This document shows positions 62,301 through 64,000 of a DNA stretch of 64,000 nt, one piece after another. Numbering within the stretch: the stretch's first letter is position 1; the number at the start of each line of letters is the position of its first letter. The stretch spans positions 38,905,241 through 38,969,240 of the forward strand of contig JAAONU010000016.1 in NCBI GenBank assembly GCA_012932295.1. Direction: 5' to 3'. This stretch comes from Cyclina sinensis (taxonomy: Eukaryota > Mollusca > Bivalvia > Venerida > Veneridae). The translations under genes and the position numbers were made by a program. Below the pieces are notes generated by a model that was given only the letters and a program-made list of their open reading frames with translations, had not been told where the DNA came from and did not search any database.

Positions 62301-64000
62301 AGAAAAAAAGTTTTTTGAACCACTATCTTACTTTCGCCAAATCATTTAACCTGTATTAAGTGATCAGAAATTTTTATGTTACAAACCAAAATTCATCACA
62401 ATTATAATCACCTCTTTATATTTGATTAAATGCTTTTTAAAACTTTTTCTCAATGGTCAATATATTTCCCACGATTTTGTAAAACAACGCAACAGCAAAA
62501 GTGTTTTGAATGTCGATTCTAATTAGTATACTCTACTGACGCAAAAAAGAAACTGCGCTCGTTTCACGTTTAATAAGTACTACGAATAAATCACGAAAGT
62601 TTGCTGTATTGGTAAACGTACACCTCTGTATCTATATTATTTATTTATGTTTTATTTTTATCGGATACGCGTAGTCAATTCTTACAGAATACTAAGTACC
62701 TATTTACATATGCTTATCGTGTGACCTGTTTCACAACTTCAGTATATCCCAAGTGCTAAGTTTTTGTACGTCAGGATATTTACCGCCACTGAATGGAACA
62801 TGCTAAAAGGATAATATGACAATCAAAGCTTGGTGCACTAACTAGATAAAATACAGATGGACACAGTTTTATCGACGCAAACATTTACAATAACAGACCT
62901 TGTAAAGTTCAAAGGAAGGTTTAAAAAAGAAAGTTTTAACGATCTACATATTACTTTAATATGTAACGGAAATTCCCTTCAAAACAAAACATGCATTTTC
63001 TTGGAGAAGTTCTACATTATAGTCGCCATTGACATTTCAACTGAAATATTCATGCCTTCCAAGTTTTTAATCTGTCTCCTATGGCATTAAAACGGATTAG
63101 TTGTTTCATTTCTTTTTCTGTCCTTTATTTGCAATACATTTGAAAGGATATGTTGACTTTTCATGTTTTAATATAAAAAATAATTTGCCACATTCTAATG
63201 TTTATAGTGTCGGAAATTAAATTACACATGCATAATACATGCATGGACCACACACATAGTCCTGTTTGTTTTGACCAACTTTTTTCACAAAGGGTAAAGA
63301 AAATGTTTTTTCTTTCTGACTGATTTCAAAATGCTATCGAATACCAAAAACAACACTCCAAGTATCAAAAATTAAATTTGAATTAATGGCAACGGAAGTC
63401 TCAGATGAAATAAACCCCAAAACATCACAAATAATATTCGGATATCATTCCATAACATATTCAGAGGCAATTGTGTTGATTAAATACATCAAAGAAGCTT
63501 CGTTGACAATGTTTCTCAGTACTTAAAATACTTTTTTTTAAAATGGTGACAACCTTACTCGAACCTTTTAAACCGACTTAAGTGTACCTCTTGGCTGACT
63601 AGTAGCCAAAATGTTCTTATTTAAAGACTGTCTTGAAGTTAGATCGTACTTCCAAAATTTAATAGGTCGCTTTTGTCTTATTTTTAAATTTAAAATGACT
63701 TCTAAGTATCCGAGATACAGCATAAGAACAGATACGCTGAAGTTCTTTAGCTATGTTATGGTCTCAAACCGTTTGTTATCTAAAAGGTATTTTATATCAT
63801 ATGTATTACATTGCTTAGAAATATCATTTGCTGTTGTTACTGCATTTGATCAAACGGGAAAAAATGTAATGGTAATATATTTATTCCATAAAAACGGAAC
63901 TATTAATTTGTGTATTTTATTTTCATTACTGTTCATATTTTATTTTAATTTATTATTATTATTTCCTTTTTTCACAATGCCACGCTACAACCTTAAGTAA
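56093..64000 (+). repeat. Segmental duplication, copy B (truncated by window end)
   Basis: The second copy of the segment at 41640-52310, same orientation. The offset falls from about 13.5 kb at the left to 11.7 kb at the right because copy A holds more insertions. Copy B has a private block of about 285 bp near 60474-60757. It still aligns with copy A at the last bases of the window. Confidence 0.9.

Overview
The window is AT-rich eukaryotic nuclear DNA. Small exons with GT-AG introns lie in a sea of simple repeats, tRNA-derived SINEs, MITE-like inverted-repeat elements and minisatellites. The repeat classes look molluscan, most likely bivalve: tRNA SINEs with a 'gatgagacgttaaaccgaggtcc' core, a 'gctcacctgag' terminal-repeat element, and arrays ending in 'cttcgggggcataaaa'. 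The species is inferred. No prokaryotic feature, true tRNA or rRNA gene, or CRISPR was seen.

The one confidently recognised gene is the 3' two-thirds of a TIA1/TIAR-type RNA-binding protein on the + strand. Exons are at 13297-13372, 15091-15199, 17645-17737, 20022-20106, 21465-21615, 23088-23236, 23840-23925 and a terminal exon from 32676. They encode the second half of RRM2, all of RRM3 and a Gly/Tyr/Gln-rich tail. RRM1 and the first half of RRM2 were not found in positions 1-13296 and presumably lie upstream. Two more exon-like blocks (26431-26489, 28481-28524) share the 2-in/1-out phase class of the 86-nt exon at 23840. Any two of the three together give an immediate stop, so they look like mutually exclusive alternatives. 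The 3'UTR is long and carries several Pumilio-type motifs.

Positions 1-13296 are upstream intron or flank with SINEs, a decayed 35-40 bp array and small tandem repeats. Positions 36500-41600 hold a dimeric higher-order repeat element (37126-38537), an 18-unit minisatellite (38945-39610) and a weak minus-strand promoter/first-exon candidate.

Positions about 41640-64000 are dominated by two diverged direct copies of one 8-11 kb segment: copy A about 41640-52310 and copy B about 56093-64000, cut by the window end. Comparing the copies dates insertions. A 474-bp TTAA-flanked inverted-repeat element sits in A with its empty site intact in B, and a 155-160 bp tandem array is also only in A. Copy B begins with an intact 88-codon exon-like reading frame whose counterpart in A is broken. 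The 3.8 kb spacer between the copies contains a less AT-rich island with a TATA box near 55067. Genes of 41-64 kb remain speculative.
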